Assembly (NCBI GenBank): GCA_032718475.1
Contig: JAUCBJ010005159.1
Location: forward strand, 1 to 30,713
Direction of reading: 5' to 3'
Source of the DNA: Nemertoderma westbladi
Lineage: Eukaryota; Xenacoelomorpha; Nemertodermatida; Nemertodermatidae
Length of the DNA: 30,713 nt
The notes under the pieces were generated by a model. The model was not told the DNA's origin. It ran no database searches and saw only the letters and a list, made by a program, of their open reading frames with translations. Numbering within the stretch: position 1 is the stretch's first letter; each line of letters begins with the position of its first letter. The position numbers and the translations under genes were made by a program. This document shows positions 1-10,116 of this stretch, piece after piece.

Positions 1-2
1 GC

Positions 3-554
3 CTATCAAGTTATGAACTATTGAAGCGCGTTGGAGAATGTATTTCAACCAAATATGTACGCAAATTCCTCAGGAGCATTAATCCGAGTGACATCCAGTC
101 TTACAACTTAATACACTTTATCCGTCAAGACCCTGCCTATGGAGACTTATTTGTCAACTCACACCCTGAGTTACAAGAAGTATATCGACGGCCTTACGAG
201 TATCGAGCCCGCGAACGCGAGTTAGAAAGAACCATTAAACCAAGGAAGTTTCTAACGGCCTATGGTCCACCCACGGCCCTCGTTCAGACCACTCGTAAAG
301 GACCCGTAAGAGCGGCTGTCTTGAAACGAGCTCTCAGAGCCGTTAGACCCCTCTCCCCGGACGTTGATGTCCATCAACCCGGTACTTCGACCGGCGGATA
401 TACCGATCGCAATCCCATACTTTCTGATGCAATCATATTGCACCCTTCACCCCGGAGTTGTGGCCCTCCTAGTAAAGTGGCTCGCCCCAAAGAGAAAAGG
501 ACTCTTGCTAGCTTCAAAAAACTGCGTAAACGCCGTCCGCGCAAGAAAGACTAA
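3..554 (+). CDS. C-terminal part of an unidentified ORF of an LTR retrotransposon
   Basis: The frame is open from the left edge of the window to a TAA at 552-554, about 183 codons, so the 5' end is missing. It is followed by a short non-coding stretch, a purine-rich tract (about 623-632) and an LTR, so it is the last ORF, or the end of pol, of an LTR retrotransposon. The protein is basic and Arg/Lys-rich, has a Pro/Ser/Thr-rich middle, and ends in a strongly basic tail (KLRKRRPRKKD). I see no reverse transcriptase, integrase, zinc-knuckle or membrane motif, and I do not recognise the family. It could be the C-terminal extension of an integrase/pol or a separate accessory ORF. Assignment to the element rests on position only; the lack of stops over about 180 codons suggests a fairly young copy. 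Confidence 0.55.
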   Translation, partial: LSSYELLKRVGECISTKYVRKFLRSINPSDIQSYNLIHFIRQDPAYGDLFVNSHPELQEVYRRPYEYRARERELERTIKPRKFLTAYGPPTALVQTTRKGPVRAAVLKRALRAVRPLSPDVDVHQPGTSTGGYTDRNPILSDAIILHPSPRSCGPPSKVARPKEKRTLASFKKLRKRRPRKKD

Positions 555-632
555 CTGTTTAGAGTATTTTTGTATTTTAGAAACTGTGATTTTGTATATT
601 TTATAGACTTAAATCCCATTTTCTGGGAGCGG

Positions 633-1882
633 TGTAAAAGCTTTTGTGGGATAACTGATACGTTTGCCTTTGTTGGCCAGTTCCCCCCCCGGCGCTGGAA
701 TACTCTAAAAAAGGTTTTCTAACTGTATATATATTCCCCTCGCCCGCAAGGTACCTTTACAGGTGTTTTAACGGACATAAAAATCATTCTGCTATATACG
801 TGTTTTAGCGGACATGGTAAGACAAAAACTTGTAATGCACAAACCACCTTTCACAGCTTAGCCGTGATGATTCATATTACGACATCTAGCAGCTGGTTGT
901 TGACATGGAAACAGCCATTGGCCGCGTGGTTCTTTGTTTGGCTTGGGCCAATCAGGGCGGTTTTTCCTGTCGACGTGTAGCTTTCCTGCCGATCATAAGA
1001 AGAGTGTTCTGTCTGACTGGGGAGAGAGAGAGAGTTGTTACTTTTGTTGTTATTGCTGTCTAAGCCAGAAACACCGGCATTTTGTAACCAATACTGCTGT
1101 ACCGTAAACTGCTTGAATTATCGAAAGTATAAACTGTTACCTAACTAACTCATCAATCCTGACTTAAATCACTCACTAATTCATTAATCATATTGTTTGT
1201 ACTGTTATTTTACCGTCAGTTATTAATTGTAAATATTTGTTGATGGAAATATCGCTATTGGGATAATACGGATAAATCACCCAATTCCCAATTTTCTTGA
1301 TAACACTACAGGTTAGAGAGACCGGCTATAAATAACAATTGCGATTTATATTAATGTGGTGTGAATTGAATCCAATGTTATTTAGCAGACCCTACGCGAG
1401 TCAATTACTGCTCTCTTTATGTGTGATCAAATATACTGACTGTCGGCAGAATAGTGTGTATGATTGTGATTGGTAACAAAGTATTTCCTAAAGAATACGT
1501 TTTATACTTTAATCAGCAGCAGTATCGTTGCGTTTAGTATAAGTCTTAGTTCTGTTTAAATAGATAAAGCGCCACGTCCTAAAGGAACTGTTAATATTTC
1601 CCGAAAGCCAATAATACCTGTCAGAGATTAATTATTAACGATCTATCGAATAATACATTAGGTATACACTGCAACCTTACACTGTAATAATACAATTCAA
1701 GCATCCGAATTCAGTCTCCCGGGTGTAGATCCATCGGGTGAATGATCGCGCATGGGCTGACTTCGGCTAATGTTTTGCGTATTAGCATAAATTATTGTCG
1801 TATGCTAAAGTGGTTTTAATTAACGAAAAGACATATAAATTTTGGCAGGTTAAACTGCTAAAGGTCTTCAAAAGCGCGAACA
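633..1882 (+). mobile_element. 3' LTR of an LTR retrotransposon (about 1250 bp)
   Basis: The segment begins TGTAAAAG and ends GCGCGAACA (TG...CA), with a purine-rich tract (CTGGGAGCGG) just before it, as expected for a 3' LTR. A diverged second copy lies at 16746-17962. The two share long colinear blocks, including GCGCCACGTCCTAAAGGAAC near 1570 and 17679, GGTTAGAGAGACCGG near 1310 and 17400, and GGCAGGTTAAACTGCTAAAG near 1845 and 17925. The boundaries were set from where the similarity starts and stops. The 5' LTR would be off the left edge, so the target duplication cannot be checked here. It lies downstream (minus sense) of the THAP exon, possibly in an intron of that gene. Confidence 0.85.
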
Positions 1883-2010
1883 CTCCTCAAACTCAATCGA
1901 CGCCTCTAAATACAACCGGATATCAGTAAGAGACAAAACTCGAGTTCTCTTACTGAACTCTTCCATCTCATCCCGCTGATACACTCGTTTCAAGGGTTTT
2001 CAAGAGTTAC

Positions 2011-2334
2011 TTGTTTTATAGAGGATACAGGGATACAGGCTGGGTATATCGAAGGAAACGCACCGGATTTTAGCGTTAAACGTTGGGCATTCCTGTTGAT
2101 CCATTGATCCTCAAAATGTAAAATACACACCTTGGAGTGATCAGATGGGGCCCATGGCGATGTCGCTGTGGCAGACGATGTCGTTGTACTGGCTCTATTC
2201 GACATAAACTGGATCCACCGGCACCGCACATCGGGTTGTTTCGGGAAACTAAACATTGAGGGAGTTCCAGTTCCTGGCGAAGCTTCTGACGAATATCCCG
2301 ACCTACACCCAACTACGCAACACTTTCCAACCAT
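2011..2334 (-). CDS. THAP-domain zinc-finger protein, first coding exon
   Basis: A reading frame from ATG at 2334 encodes a complete THAP domain, a C2CH zinc-coordinating DNA-binding module. The start MVGKCCVVGC supplies the first cysteine pair. RWIQF supplies the conserved Trp, VCILHF the C-x2-H pair, and AFPSIYP matches the closing AVPTIF-type motif. The domain occupies roughly residues 1-98. The frame runs on to a stop at 1990-1992, but a good donor (CAA/GTAACT, intron starting at 2010) suggests the exon ends at 2011 and the protein continues in another exon at lower coordinates. THAP domains occur in chromatin/transcription factors and in P-element-type transposases; no transposase region is visible, so either is possible. 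The first Met of the longer frame (2358) is less likely, because THAP domains usually start within a few residues of the initiator. Confidence 0.75.
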
Positions 2335-2379
2335 TATATATTTAGTTAAATACAGCAATATAAACTTAGCCTACTGGTA

Positions 2380-3380
2380 GTTGGTAGTGTAATCGTAGGC
2401 CTAATAGAAGCCTAGCCAATAACAAAGAGGCAAAAACGGACGGACTGACGGTGGACGGAGTGTATATGTCGTCCAACTGATGCCAAACTGGTCTGTAGAT
2501 ATAGTAGGCTAGGCAGGTAGGTACGGCGGTACGGGCCCTGTTGAAAAGTTTTATTTCCTGCGCCTAACGCGGCGCCTGGTGCAAAAAATCTTGCGCTGCC
2601 TGGTGCAAAAAATCTTGCGCCGGATCAGTGCGAAGCCACGCCAGGTGGGGGTGGCCCGGTGCACAAAATCCTGCGCCGGCTCTGTGAAATGCTCAGCCAG
2701 GCTGCCAGGTGTAAAAAAAGTATTAATAATTAGGCCTACCGATAATACAGTAATAATACAATAGGCAGATAGGCCCTAATACAGTAATAAAAATATTTCG
2801 ACGCCGGCCACCGGCTGCGTCGACAGGCCGAGTGCAGCAACTCTATTACAGTATTACGGTATTATTGCTGTATGGCCAATACCAGAATACAGCATATTAT
2901 TGCAAATTATGCAATAATAACACTACACAGAAATAATACAGTAATACATAATAGACTACAGGACCGAGGCTATCAGATACCGGTAACTACTGAACTAACT
3001 GACTGACAGTGAGTGACAGTACAGTTGTAGCGTAGGCATAAAACATAATAAAGGACAGACAAGCGACAGCGTAGAGAACTCCTGATTTCTCTTTAATTAA
3101 TTTCTTTATTTAACTAAGTTATTAGAAGCTTCTTGTAGGAAGTAATTAAGAAACAACCATTTTTTATAAAGAGAATCAAGTAGGCCCACTAAATTTAGTG
3201 GGCTGCTGCAGCATACCAGGTCGTATTATAGTAGGTCATGGGTAATGCCATCATTTATTTTATCAGCATCAGGCTGTGATTTTACAACACAAAAGTTCCT
3301 TGTGATTTGAGTTGAGTTTATACCATTAACTTTATTTGTATTAACAGATTTAGATTGGTTTCTACAGTGGTCCTGTGGTA
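2380..3380. other. Region without a recognised gene; short repeats and a palindrome
   Basis: There is no convincing coding sequence. From 2574 to 2680 a unit of about 23 bp containing GGTGCAAAAAATCTTGCGC occurs twice in tandem and once more in diverged form at about 2658. A perfect 20-bp palindrome, GCCCACTAAATTTAGTGGGC, lies at 3184-3203. The rest is AT-rich with many 'cagtaataata' and 'taggcct' words. The part next to 2334 should hold the promoter and 5' UTR of the THAP gene, but I see no clear core-promoter motif. Confidence 0.4.
3184..3203. repeat. Perfect 20-bp palindrome
   Basis: GCCCACTAAATTTAGTGGGC is self-complementary over all 20 bases with no spacer. It could be a dimeric protein-binding site, a fold-back end of a mobile element, or chance. 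Nothing next to it decides between these. Confidence 0.6.
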
Positions 3381-3381
3381 G

Positions 3382-3924
3382 TCAGTCAATATTTGCATTT
3401 TCTTGCGTTTGTACAGCATTCACATAACTTTTGCGCTTCATTCTCCTACCACCCGTAGAAACTAGGTTCCAAGTATCTTCCCCTTTGGAGTTGGAGGTTT
3501 CCACTGATGAACAGTCTATTTTTGTCTGTTTGGCGAAATCATCTAGTCTCAACTCGTTTGATTCAATGCAAGATTCGAGAACGCCAGCATTATTCTGTAT
3601 TTCTTCGATGTTATTCTCATTTTCATTAATACGAGTGCGGTGGTTTCGGATTGATAGATCGAGTTGTTCCTTATTTCTTTCAAATCTTCCTTCGAGTGTA
3701 GATCTTTGAGTATCAGAATCTGTTAACCTTTTATCGATTTAGGCGAATTTTAAATCAATCCGTTTTTCAATCATTTCCACTGAATTCGATACGGCTGTCA
3801 TACGCTCACTTAGACATTTACCGCATCTGTAGTCGACCTCACCAAAGTCAGCACCAGGGAGGGTAATTATTAGTACAGATATTTTACAGTTTGAACCGGA
3901 GCAGTTTATTTCATATTCTTCCAT
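3382..3924 (-). pseudogene. LINE ORF1-like protein remnant (Cys-rich head plus coiled coil)
   Basis: From ATG at 3924 the frame runs 181 codons to TGA at 3382-3384, interrupted only by a TAA at 3739-3741, in a position where a Gln (CAA) would fit. The N-terminus has spaced cysteines (NCSGSNC, then YRCGKCLSERM), like the zinc-finger head of many LINE ORF1 or gag-like proteins. The rest is charged and predicted helical, rich in Glu, Asn, Arg and Leu with heptad-like spacing, typical of the coiled-coil oligomerisation region of such proteins. No RNA-recognition or zinc-knuckle tail is seen. No matching ORF2 follows on the minus strand, so it is a partial copy. The LINE assignment is by architecture, not a specific family match. 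Confidence 0.5.
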
Positions 3925-4228
3925 ACTGGTTGATCGTCGGTTGACAACCTTTTTTGTGTGAGGTTTTTCGGTTCATTTTCTGGTCCTAGCAATGTCGAGT
4001 TATTAGTTTGTTTGATTCTTGGATGCTTCTGTTGTTCTTTTCTTTAAAACACCAAAATCACAATAAAATAAGAATATAAAATCAAATTAAAGCAAAGCAA
4101 AATATTAATTAATCAATAGTAGCCAACACAAATTTAGGCCTACTGCTGTACTTTAAGTCGCCTCATAAATAGCCCTTCCTGTGTACTATCTGATAGTAGA
4201 TATGATACTATCTACTTCTATCTATACT

Positions 4229-4895
4229 ATCTATATTTTCAAAAATTTGATGCTGGCACAACAATTTTCACCCACCGGCGAAAAATACAAGTTTGAAAAC
4301 TCTTAAGAAATTTTTACTGATTCCATTGAATTCAGAACCCTCACAATCCCGTATAACGCAAGAAACAAGGTGACACAATCAATTGATATATTTGATGGTT
4401 TTCAAAATTTGGTGCTAGCACCACATTTTGCACCCACTTCCGAAAAATACAAGTTTGAGATGTGTAGTTCGATAATTATATATTTCATTGAATTCAGAAC
4501 AGTCATAAACCTCTAAAACGCAAGAAATAAATTGTCTCAAGCAATTTTATCTATTGAATGGATTTTCAAATTTCCATGCTAGCACCAAAATTTGTACACA
4601 GCATCGAAAAATACAAGTTTGATACGCTTGGTGCAACTCGTATATATTCCATCGAAACCAGAACCCCAAAAAAAACCCAATTGCGTAAAAAATAAGTTTC
4701 AAACAATCAATTTACAAAATTGACATATTTCAAAATTTGATGTTGGCACCAAAATTTGGCACCCGCCGAAAAAAACAAGTTTGAAATTTCTAAATTAATT
4801 TATATGAATTCCATCCAATTGCTAACACAAAAAAAAACCGCTATAAATCAAAAATAGAGATGATACAAATCATATTTAATGAAATGTAATTTTCA
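4229..4895. repeat. Diverged tandem repeat, unit about 165 bp, about four copies
   Basis: Four units start at about 4232, 4400, 4561 and 4728, with spacings of 168, 161 and 167. Each starts with a TTTTCAAAATTTGATGCT-like word, followed by GGCACCAAAATTT, GAAAAATACAAGTTTGA, a 'ttccattgaattcagaac' word and 'aacgcaagaaa'. A further partial unit may follow at about 4893. The copies differ from each other by roughly a quarter, so the array is old. It lies directly inside a piggyBac-like terminus ending at 5116 and may be the subterminal region of that element. Confidence 0.7.
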
Positions 4896-5069
4896 AAAAA
4901 CGTCTCAAAAAAGTGCCAAAAGTAGGTTTAAAAAATGTTGCTATAACTCGAAAACTACGCAATATTTTTGAAAACGGTTTTCACTACTAGGAAGATAATA
5001 GATTTTTAGGAAAAGTCTTAAAATTTCAGATTCCCAACTGCGTTTGTTTCAGAATTATAACAATAAAAC

Positions 5070-5120
5070 CACCGGGGGGGGGGGGGGTCATATTGACCCC
5101 CCCGGGTTTAATAGGGTTAA
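5070..5120. mobile_element. Right end of a piggyBac-like element (hairpin, TIR-like end, TTAA)
   Basis: Read on the minus strand from the TTAA at 5117-5120, the sequence runs CCCTATTAAACCC and then a G/C-run hairpin. On the plus strand the hairpin is GGGGGGGTCA, a TAT loop and TGACCCCCCC. A TTAA target followed by CCCT/A-type termini with a G-run/TGACC hairpin is characteristic of piggyBac-superfamily elements. I could not find the matching left end, so the element may be truncated or non-autonomous. The 165-bp tandem units to the left may be its interior. Confidence 0.55.
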
Positions 5121-5379
5121 GGTTTAATAACATTGCCTTGCCACCCCCCGAAACAGTATTTGGTCCGCGGACCAAATACCAGTATATGGCCTGAAATTAA
5201 ATATATCTATGAGCGATTGACGTACGATAAAGGTATAGGGCCGCCTACTTAATTTTTTTAAATAAATATTTAAATTTTTTAAATATTTGAAAAACTTCGG
5301 CTCCGGCTCCGGCTCCAGCCAAATTGTCCAGACTCCGGCTCCGGTCAAATCCCAACTCAGATCAAGCCCTATTGACCAA

Positions 5380-5670
5380 ACCATAAGAGGCTCTCTTTGG
5401 TTCGCAAAGACAGATATCCCGATGATGCTGAAAATACCAGTAGAGGAGTCTCTTAGCAAGAAGAACATTAAAGCTGGTTTTAGGGAATCTTGAATTGTTC
5501 CATATGATCCGAATGCGATTGACAAAACTCAAGTGGCCAATTCGGGGATTATAAGCAGTTGAACAATAGATTTTACACCGAGGTCAGATTCTTCACAACC
5601 AGTGGAAGTAGAAGACATCACCATTCCTTTACCGGTAGTTCTACAGGCAATGAAACACTTGTTTCTTTGA
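5380..5670 (+). pseudogene. pogo/Tigger-like DDE transposase C-terminal remnant
   Basis: The plus frame contains EESLSKKNIKAGFRES, a TGA, then IVPYDPNAIDKTQ, matching the conserved end of pogo/Tigger/jerky-type transposases (a 'nI..GFr..Gi.P.np.ai' pattern). The TGA at the position of the usual Gly is consistent with a GGA-to-TGA change. A second in-frame stop follows ISS, after which the same frame continues with an acidic tail (QPVEVEDITIPLPVVLQAM) to a TGA at 5668-5670. The DDE catalytic core is absent. Upstream the frame passes through a CCGGCT-rich low-complexity stretch (about 5296-5345). This is a dead fragment. Confidence 0.5.
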
Positions 5671-5879
5671 GTGAATTAGGCAACTTGGATGTCACCAATT
5701 TAGTATCTTCTATAACCTCTACAGTCCCATGGCCATAGTAGTGTACAATACGCCAGAGCCAATTGCAGTGGTGTCCATAGTTAGACATCATCTCATACAT
5801 ACTATAGGAATCAGTTGATCTCTTGGTATCAGCTGATACTAAAATATAGGTAGCCCTCATTATATTTTTCATACAATAT

Positions 5880-6950
5880 TATTCTTGTTTGAACGTGAAG
5901 CTGGAACGGAACGCAAACATCGAAAAGCTGCGGGTGAGTCTACGTTTTCGGTTATAGTTTCTATTCATTTGAACCAAATTACGTTTTGAAAATTTTCTTG
6001 CAAGCTGAGTAACTGTTTCTTAGAAAAAAAAAAAAATATGTCGATTTCTGGATCACATTTATGGCGTTGTCGACAGATGTGGACACATTACCTCAAAAAT
6101 TTACACCATATTTTTTGTTTTTTTATTACTTTTGGTTGTTTATTACAAACATTTGGATTGTAAATATATAATAAAGGCAAAATGCCAGAGGAGAATATAC
6201 CACAACCGTCCCCATCTTTTCGACTTTCAGAGCTTCATCTTCCAGAAATAAATGTAATAAATAATACATGTAATAATAAAGAATGCAATGTAGTAATTAT
6301 TTTCTGCTATTTTCTATTTGTTTGCATTAGAATAGGAAGCTTTTGAAATTGAAACCAACCAACTGATGGGCAGACAGACAGACAGACTGTCACACGGCAA
6401 AGATTAATTATAACCAACATCAGCTTCAGATTCCTTTTGGTGTATAGTGTGTAGTACTACAACTACGGTTTATATCGTTGTCCTCCAAATTTAGCTCAGG
6501 GAGACACTGGTAAATTTAACAGATTAACGTACAAACTAACTGACCAAATGCCTAATAAACAAATGCAATGTATATGGTATGCATTATTTATCAATTACAA
6601 TTTGCCAATATTTATTAACACTGATATCCATAGGAATTAAATTTAAAATGCACACGAGGTGGACATTGGGGAAGTTGAACTTTTGGGAGTATGCAGCACA
6701 TTCCCCACTGCCACACATCCACTTCCCATTCCATGGGTGTAGCACTATCTGATGAATATCAATCAGAATATGTTTTTGTGACACTAGAGGGCGCATTAGG
6801 AAGTTAGATGCATGTATTGTACACTGTGGGGACGTCGGGACTCTAGAGGTTAAACAACACCATCCTTAAAACCAGTAGCGTTGGAAAACTAATGCATGAT
6901 GTATATAATAATCACTTGCCAGGCAACCTTTCCAAGCCTTTTCGCTTATC
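5880..6950. other. AT-rich region without a supported gene
   Basis: Only short open frames are present, none with recognisable domains. A (GACA)n microsatellite occurs at about 6371-6388 and a poly-A/T run at about 6026-6040. No clear mobile element was recognised. Confidence 0.3.
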
Positions 6951-6954
6951 AAAT

Positions 6955-7147
6955 CTAGTCCATTCTCATTGCACAAGAGATGCAGCAAATCTAGATTTTT
7001 TTTGTTCCTCTTTTCTGTACAGTCAGGACCCAAATGTCAGTGTGATATAAGGGTCCTCAAATATGGAATGCAATTAGCCCTGAACTAAAAAATATTTCTT
7101 CTTTTGCACAGTTCTCTGTCTTGTACAAAAAAATGTCTTTCATATAA
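6955..7147 (+). pseudogene. 3' end of a CR1/Jockey-type LINE reverse-transcriptase ORF
   Basis: At 7046-7147 the plus frame reads YKGPQIWNAISPELKNISSF and onwards, ending KKMSFI and TAA. This is the standard C-terminal signature of APE-type LINE ORF2 proteins ('GP.iWN.lp.e......FK..lk'). Just upstream, in a different frame, HSHCTRDAANL matches the preceding 'h...TR.a.nl' motif. The frame change between the two motifs and a TGA just before YKG show that the copy is dead. The rest of the element is missing (5' truncation). Confidence 0.6.
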
Positions 7148-7149
7148 TG

Positions 7150-8690
7150 ATGATTAACAAAATAATATTTCTATTAAAACTGTTGCTAATTAAACAAGAA
7201 GTATACAAGAAACTAACTGACTAACTGAACAAGAAGTATATTTCGGAGACTATCTAACAAACACTTAATATTTTTACTTACACGCTTATAACTAATCATT
7301 TAAGTATTCCAACTAACACGCTCGTAACCAAAAATTATTAGTGTACTACATCCGTAGAACAAACAATCACTCAGTACCGGTGTCCAGTGTACTGCAGCCA
7401 CGCAGTAACCATCAAGCATTTACAATGCTTTTATACTGCATACACATTCATTTCATCTTAATAACTTCATCATTATCATCCTAACCCGTTTGCGTTTATT
7501 TAGACATGCTTGTGATAGGAGCCACATTTAAAATCTATGTCATATGTTATTTGCCCCTTCCCTTGATAAAGAAGGCAGCGAGTGGTGGAGATAATTCCTG
7601 TTTGCTACTGATCGTATAAACAATAGCCTAAATAAACACTCAAAAGGTAGATTCAATTCCTCAATGATTTGCTGTGAGAGTAATGGATGTTATTACATAT
7701 ACTGAAGATGTATTGTGTTTGGAATTTGCCTAATGAAAACTGCAAAGTACTGTATACTTGTACCATCCTGGACTGCATTAAAAGTTACTCAACAAAATAT
7801 ATCCTAGCTGAATAAACATTGAAACAAAAACATGGAAACAGCGATAAGACGACTGAAAAAGTATTGGAATGTGATGGGAATGAGAAACGACATCTACACT
7901 AAACCATTTCCATGCAAAGCAACCGATAGTACTAGTGCAGAGTGTAGGTTACTCAAATTTATATAGCCTAATTATATTCAATCTTTTATTCTCATTAACT
8001 CTGTGTAAAATAAGATAAGGTATAAAGGAAACGTGAACTTTTACAAGTTACCTATATTCCATTCTCATAGGAAAAACTGGCCACAAGCTGACAAGTTGCC
8101 ACCCCAATTAGAATAATGGTTTCAGGTGTGGCTTCTCTGTTTCCCTCTTTCAGCGTGCAATAGTGTAATAGTAGTTGTAATGGCCTCTTGCTTGTGACGT
8201 TCCAGGTCATTAGTTCTTTTGGTCGTTCCCTCATTAGGTCCTATGACATTAATTCCTTAAGGTAAGGTAAACGAGCAGGTTATAATGCCACGTCATTTGC
8301 TAACCAAGACAATAAACAAGAGTCAATAGCACAGGTTACAGTATAATTTTTGTTGGTTAATCAGCTGTACATAGAAATAAAATTACTGTATTATGCATGC
8401 AGGACCTATAACGACGCAGTATCTGATGATGATTAAATAATTATATCAGGATCTAATCGTGATCTGTACTGTATGGGATTGGCAGGAAAAGGAAGTGCTT
8501 TTTACAATAATTAATAGGTACTCATTATATTTAATGACCATGACTTTACTAACTAATAAAGTTAAGGTAGCAATATGCCCTCGCACCCAAACAAAGGCAA
8601 TAGCACATTAAATTATTAAATTCATTGCTACACAGTAAACGTATCAAGCCCATAGTTATTGCGAACAAAGACTGACTTTTAGTTTTCAAC
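7150..8690. other. AT-rich intergenic stretch, nothing recognised
   Basis: I see no domain-bearing frame, RNA gene or clear repeat array. A minus frame at 8052-8234 has a hydrophobic segment but no start context or homology I can support. Confidence 0.3.
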
Positions 8691-8770
8691 CTGTGTATTG
8701 CCACTGCCCCACACAAGCCCAAACTTGGGGCATTAGCTGGTCTATCTGTAACACTTTTGCTATTATACTG

Positions 8771-8776
8771 TTTATT
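8771..8776 (-). promoter_or_regulatory. Possible polyadenylation signal (AATAAA) of the CUB gene
   Basis: TTTATT on the plus strand is AATAAA on the minus strand. It lies about 470 bases downstream of the stop codon at 9245-9247 and is the first canonical hexamer I noticed. In AT-rich DNA such hexamers arise by chance, so the call is weak. Confidence 0.2.
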
Positions 8777-9244
8777 AACAATATTATGTGGAAGTTAAAG
8801 ACGAAACCAGGATCCAAACTATTAGAACCACTTTGTCCTGTAAACCTGCTTGTCTACAACAAACTTCGCTTTATCTAAATCCAAAAACTATGAATATTAA
8901 TAAGTTTATGATAATTGATATAATTCAACATAGATTATACATACTGCACAAATGATTGTTGCTGTATGCCTAAAGAAAATGAATGGAAACCGTAGACCTA
9001 GTTCGTCAGACAGCCAACCTAAAAACCGCTTTTGCCCATGAAAATTATAATGATTAATGGAACCACCACCCATTCACCTAAAATACCAATAATAATAATT
9101 ATAACTTCTAAAAGATATTCAGTCAAGAATTTAGTCAGTCAAACAATCAATCGCAAAATCAATCAGCAAAAAAAAAATGAAATAAAAGTAAAAAGTCAAT
9201 TTTTGAGAGAACTCTCCTATATCTTTTTACCAATTAGTATTCCT

Positions 9245-9348
9245 CTAAAGAAACAGAGTGAGGATGGCTACAGCCACAATCAAAACTAATTGGACACCTA
9301 GTTTGCTGCCATTGTTCCATTTCTTAGTGATGGAAGCATTGCCCAAAC
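9245..9348 (-). CDS. Terminal exon of the CUB/mucin-like gene: hydrophobic C-terminal anchor
   Basis: On the minus strand a strong acceptor (TTGCTTTGCAG) precedes 9348. Entered with two bases completing a codon, the frame reads LGNASITKKWNNGSKLG, then VQLVLIVAVAILTLFL, then TAG at 9245-9247. A small/polar stretch followed by a 16-residue hydrophobic run that ends the protein, with no cytoplasmic tail, fits a GPI-anchor signal (candidate omega site in NNGS) or a simple membrane anchor. NAS and NGS are potential N-glycosylation sites. The required entry phase equals the exit phase of the CUB exon at 10808-10967, so splicing the two keeps the frame. The joining is inferred from phase and sense; no transcript is available and extra exons between them cannot be excluded. 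Confidence 0.5.
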
Positions 9349-9499
9349 CTGCAAAGCAATATGAAAGTACAAAGCGAGTGGCATTTGGCTTAAAACAAAA
9401 TTCAGTGTAGATCTGCCTTAGGTCTATTTATTTTCAGTGGGGCCTTTAATATTTCAAATAAAAGAAAGAACATACTTTAAAATATATTTATGAAATATA

Positions 9500-10116
9500 T
9501 GTACAGTATCAGCAGGGTCACCACCTTCCAAAGGGTTGAATTTCATTTTTCTTGAAATGTCAGGGAATTCTTGTAAAAAATTCCTTCGAATACGTAAGGG
9601 AAAGGCATGGGCAGCCTTGAATATAGGCTTTCCAGGATTTGGAAGTCACCGAGAATTAATCGGAAACTTAAGGCCCGGTTATTTAGAGCAGCAGTAGTTC
9701 CAGTACTCCTCTATGGGAGTCCACGCTGGGCTCTAACTGCTGAGGACACCAAATCTCTGGACGGCACATTCACAAGAATGCTACGCCGGGTTCATTGTGT
9801 CAAGTTCAATGCACACATCTCCAACCAGACACTATATAACATTGGAGGTGTCTCATTGGTTCCCCCAAGCTTGACACTAGAACAAAATCGCCTCCGCTTT
9901 GCAGGACATTGCTTTCGCCGTGAGGACCAGCCAGTACATAATCTTGTACTTTGGCAGCCTCATGGAGTGAATAAGCATGGTGGACAGCCCATGACTTTCT
10001 TGAGACGCATCTTAAAGGACACTGGCCTTGAAGATGCGGATGATCTAGCAAATGTCATGGGTGATAGGAAGTTGTGGCGGTGCAATTTTGTCGATAAGCC
10101 GGCACAGCATTCTTAA
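9500..10116 (+). pseudogene. RTE-like LINE, 3' part of ORF2 (5'-truncated)
   Basis: The plus frame from 9607 encodes the post-RT region of a non-LTR retrotransposon: KLKARLFRAAVVPVLLYGS, then LDGTFTRMLRRV, NRLRFAGHCFRR, LVLWQPHG and a final RKLWR box, ending at TAA 10114-10116. It matches motif by motif the C-terminus of the longer LINE at 25472-26920. Homology continues upstream in another frame (FLRIRKGKAWAAL at about 9580-9620, then VEFHF further left), so there is at least one frameshift near 9610. The reverse-transcriptase core and endonuclease are missing. It sits in the inferred intron between the CUB exon and the terminal exon of the minus-strand gene, in antisense to it. Confidence 0.75.

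Noticed and set aside
5124-5525. 133-codon minus frame with hydrophobic segments
   Set aside because: The plus strand carries the recognisable pogo-like transposase tail, so this frame is its antisense shadow.
6182-6346. Short plus frame beginning MPEENIPQPSPSF
   Set aside because: It looks protein-like for about 24 codons and is followed by a possible donor, but there is no domain, no neighbouring exon and no homology I can name.
8052-8234. 60-codon minus frame with a hydrophobic stretch
   Set aside because: It has no recognisable domain and no linked exon; its length is within chance for this composition.
9480-9600. Minus-strand exon-like sequence (EFPDISRKMKFNPLEGG) next to the terminal CUB-gene exon
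   Set aside because: On the plus strand the same bases align with the LINE ORF2 segment (VEFHF, then FLRIRKGKAWAAL), so it is antisense shadow of the LINE.
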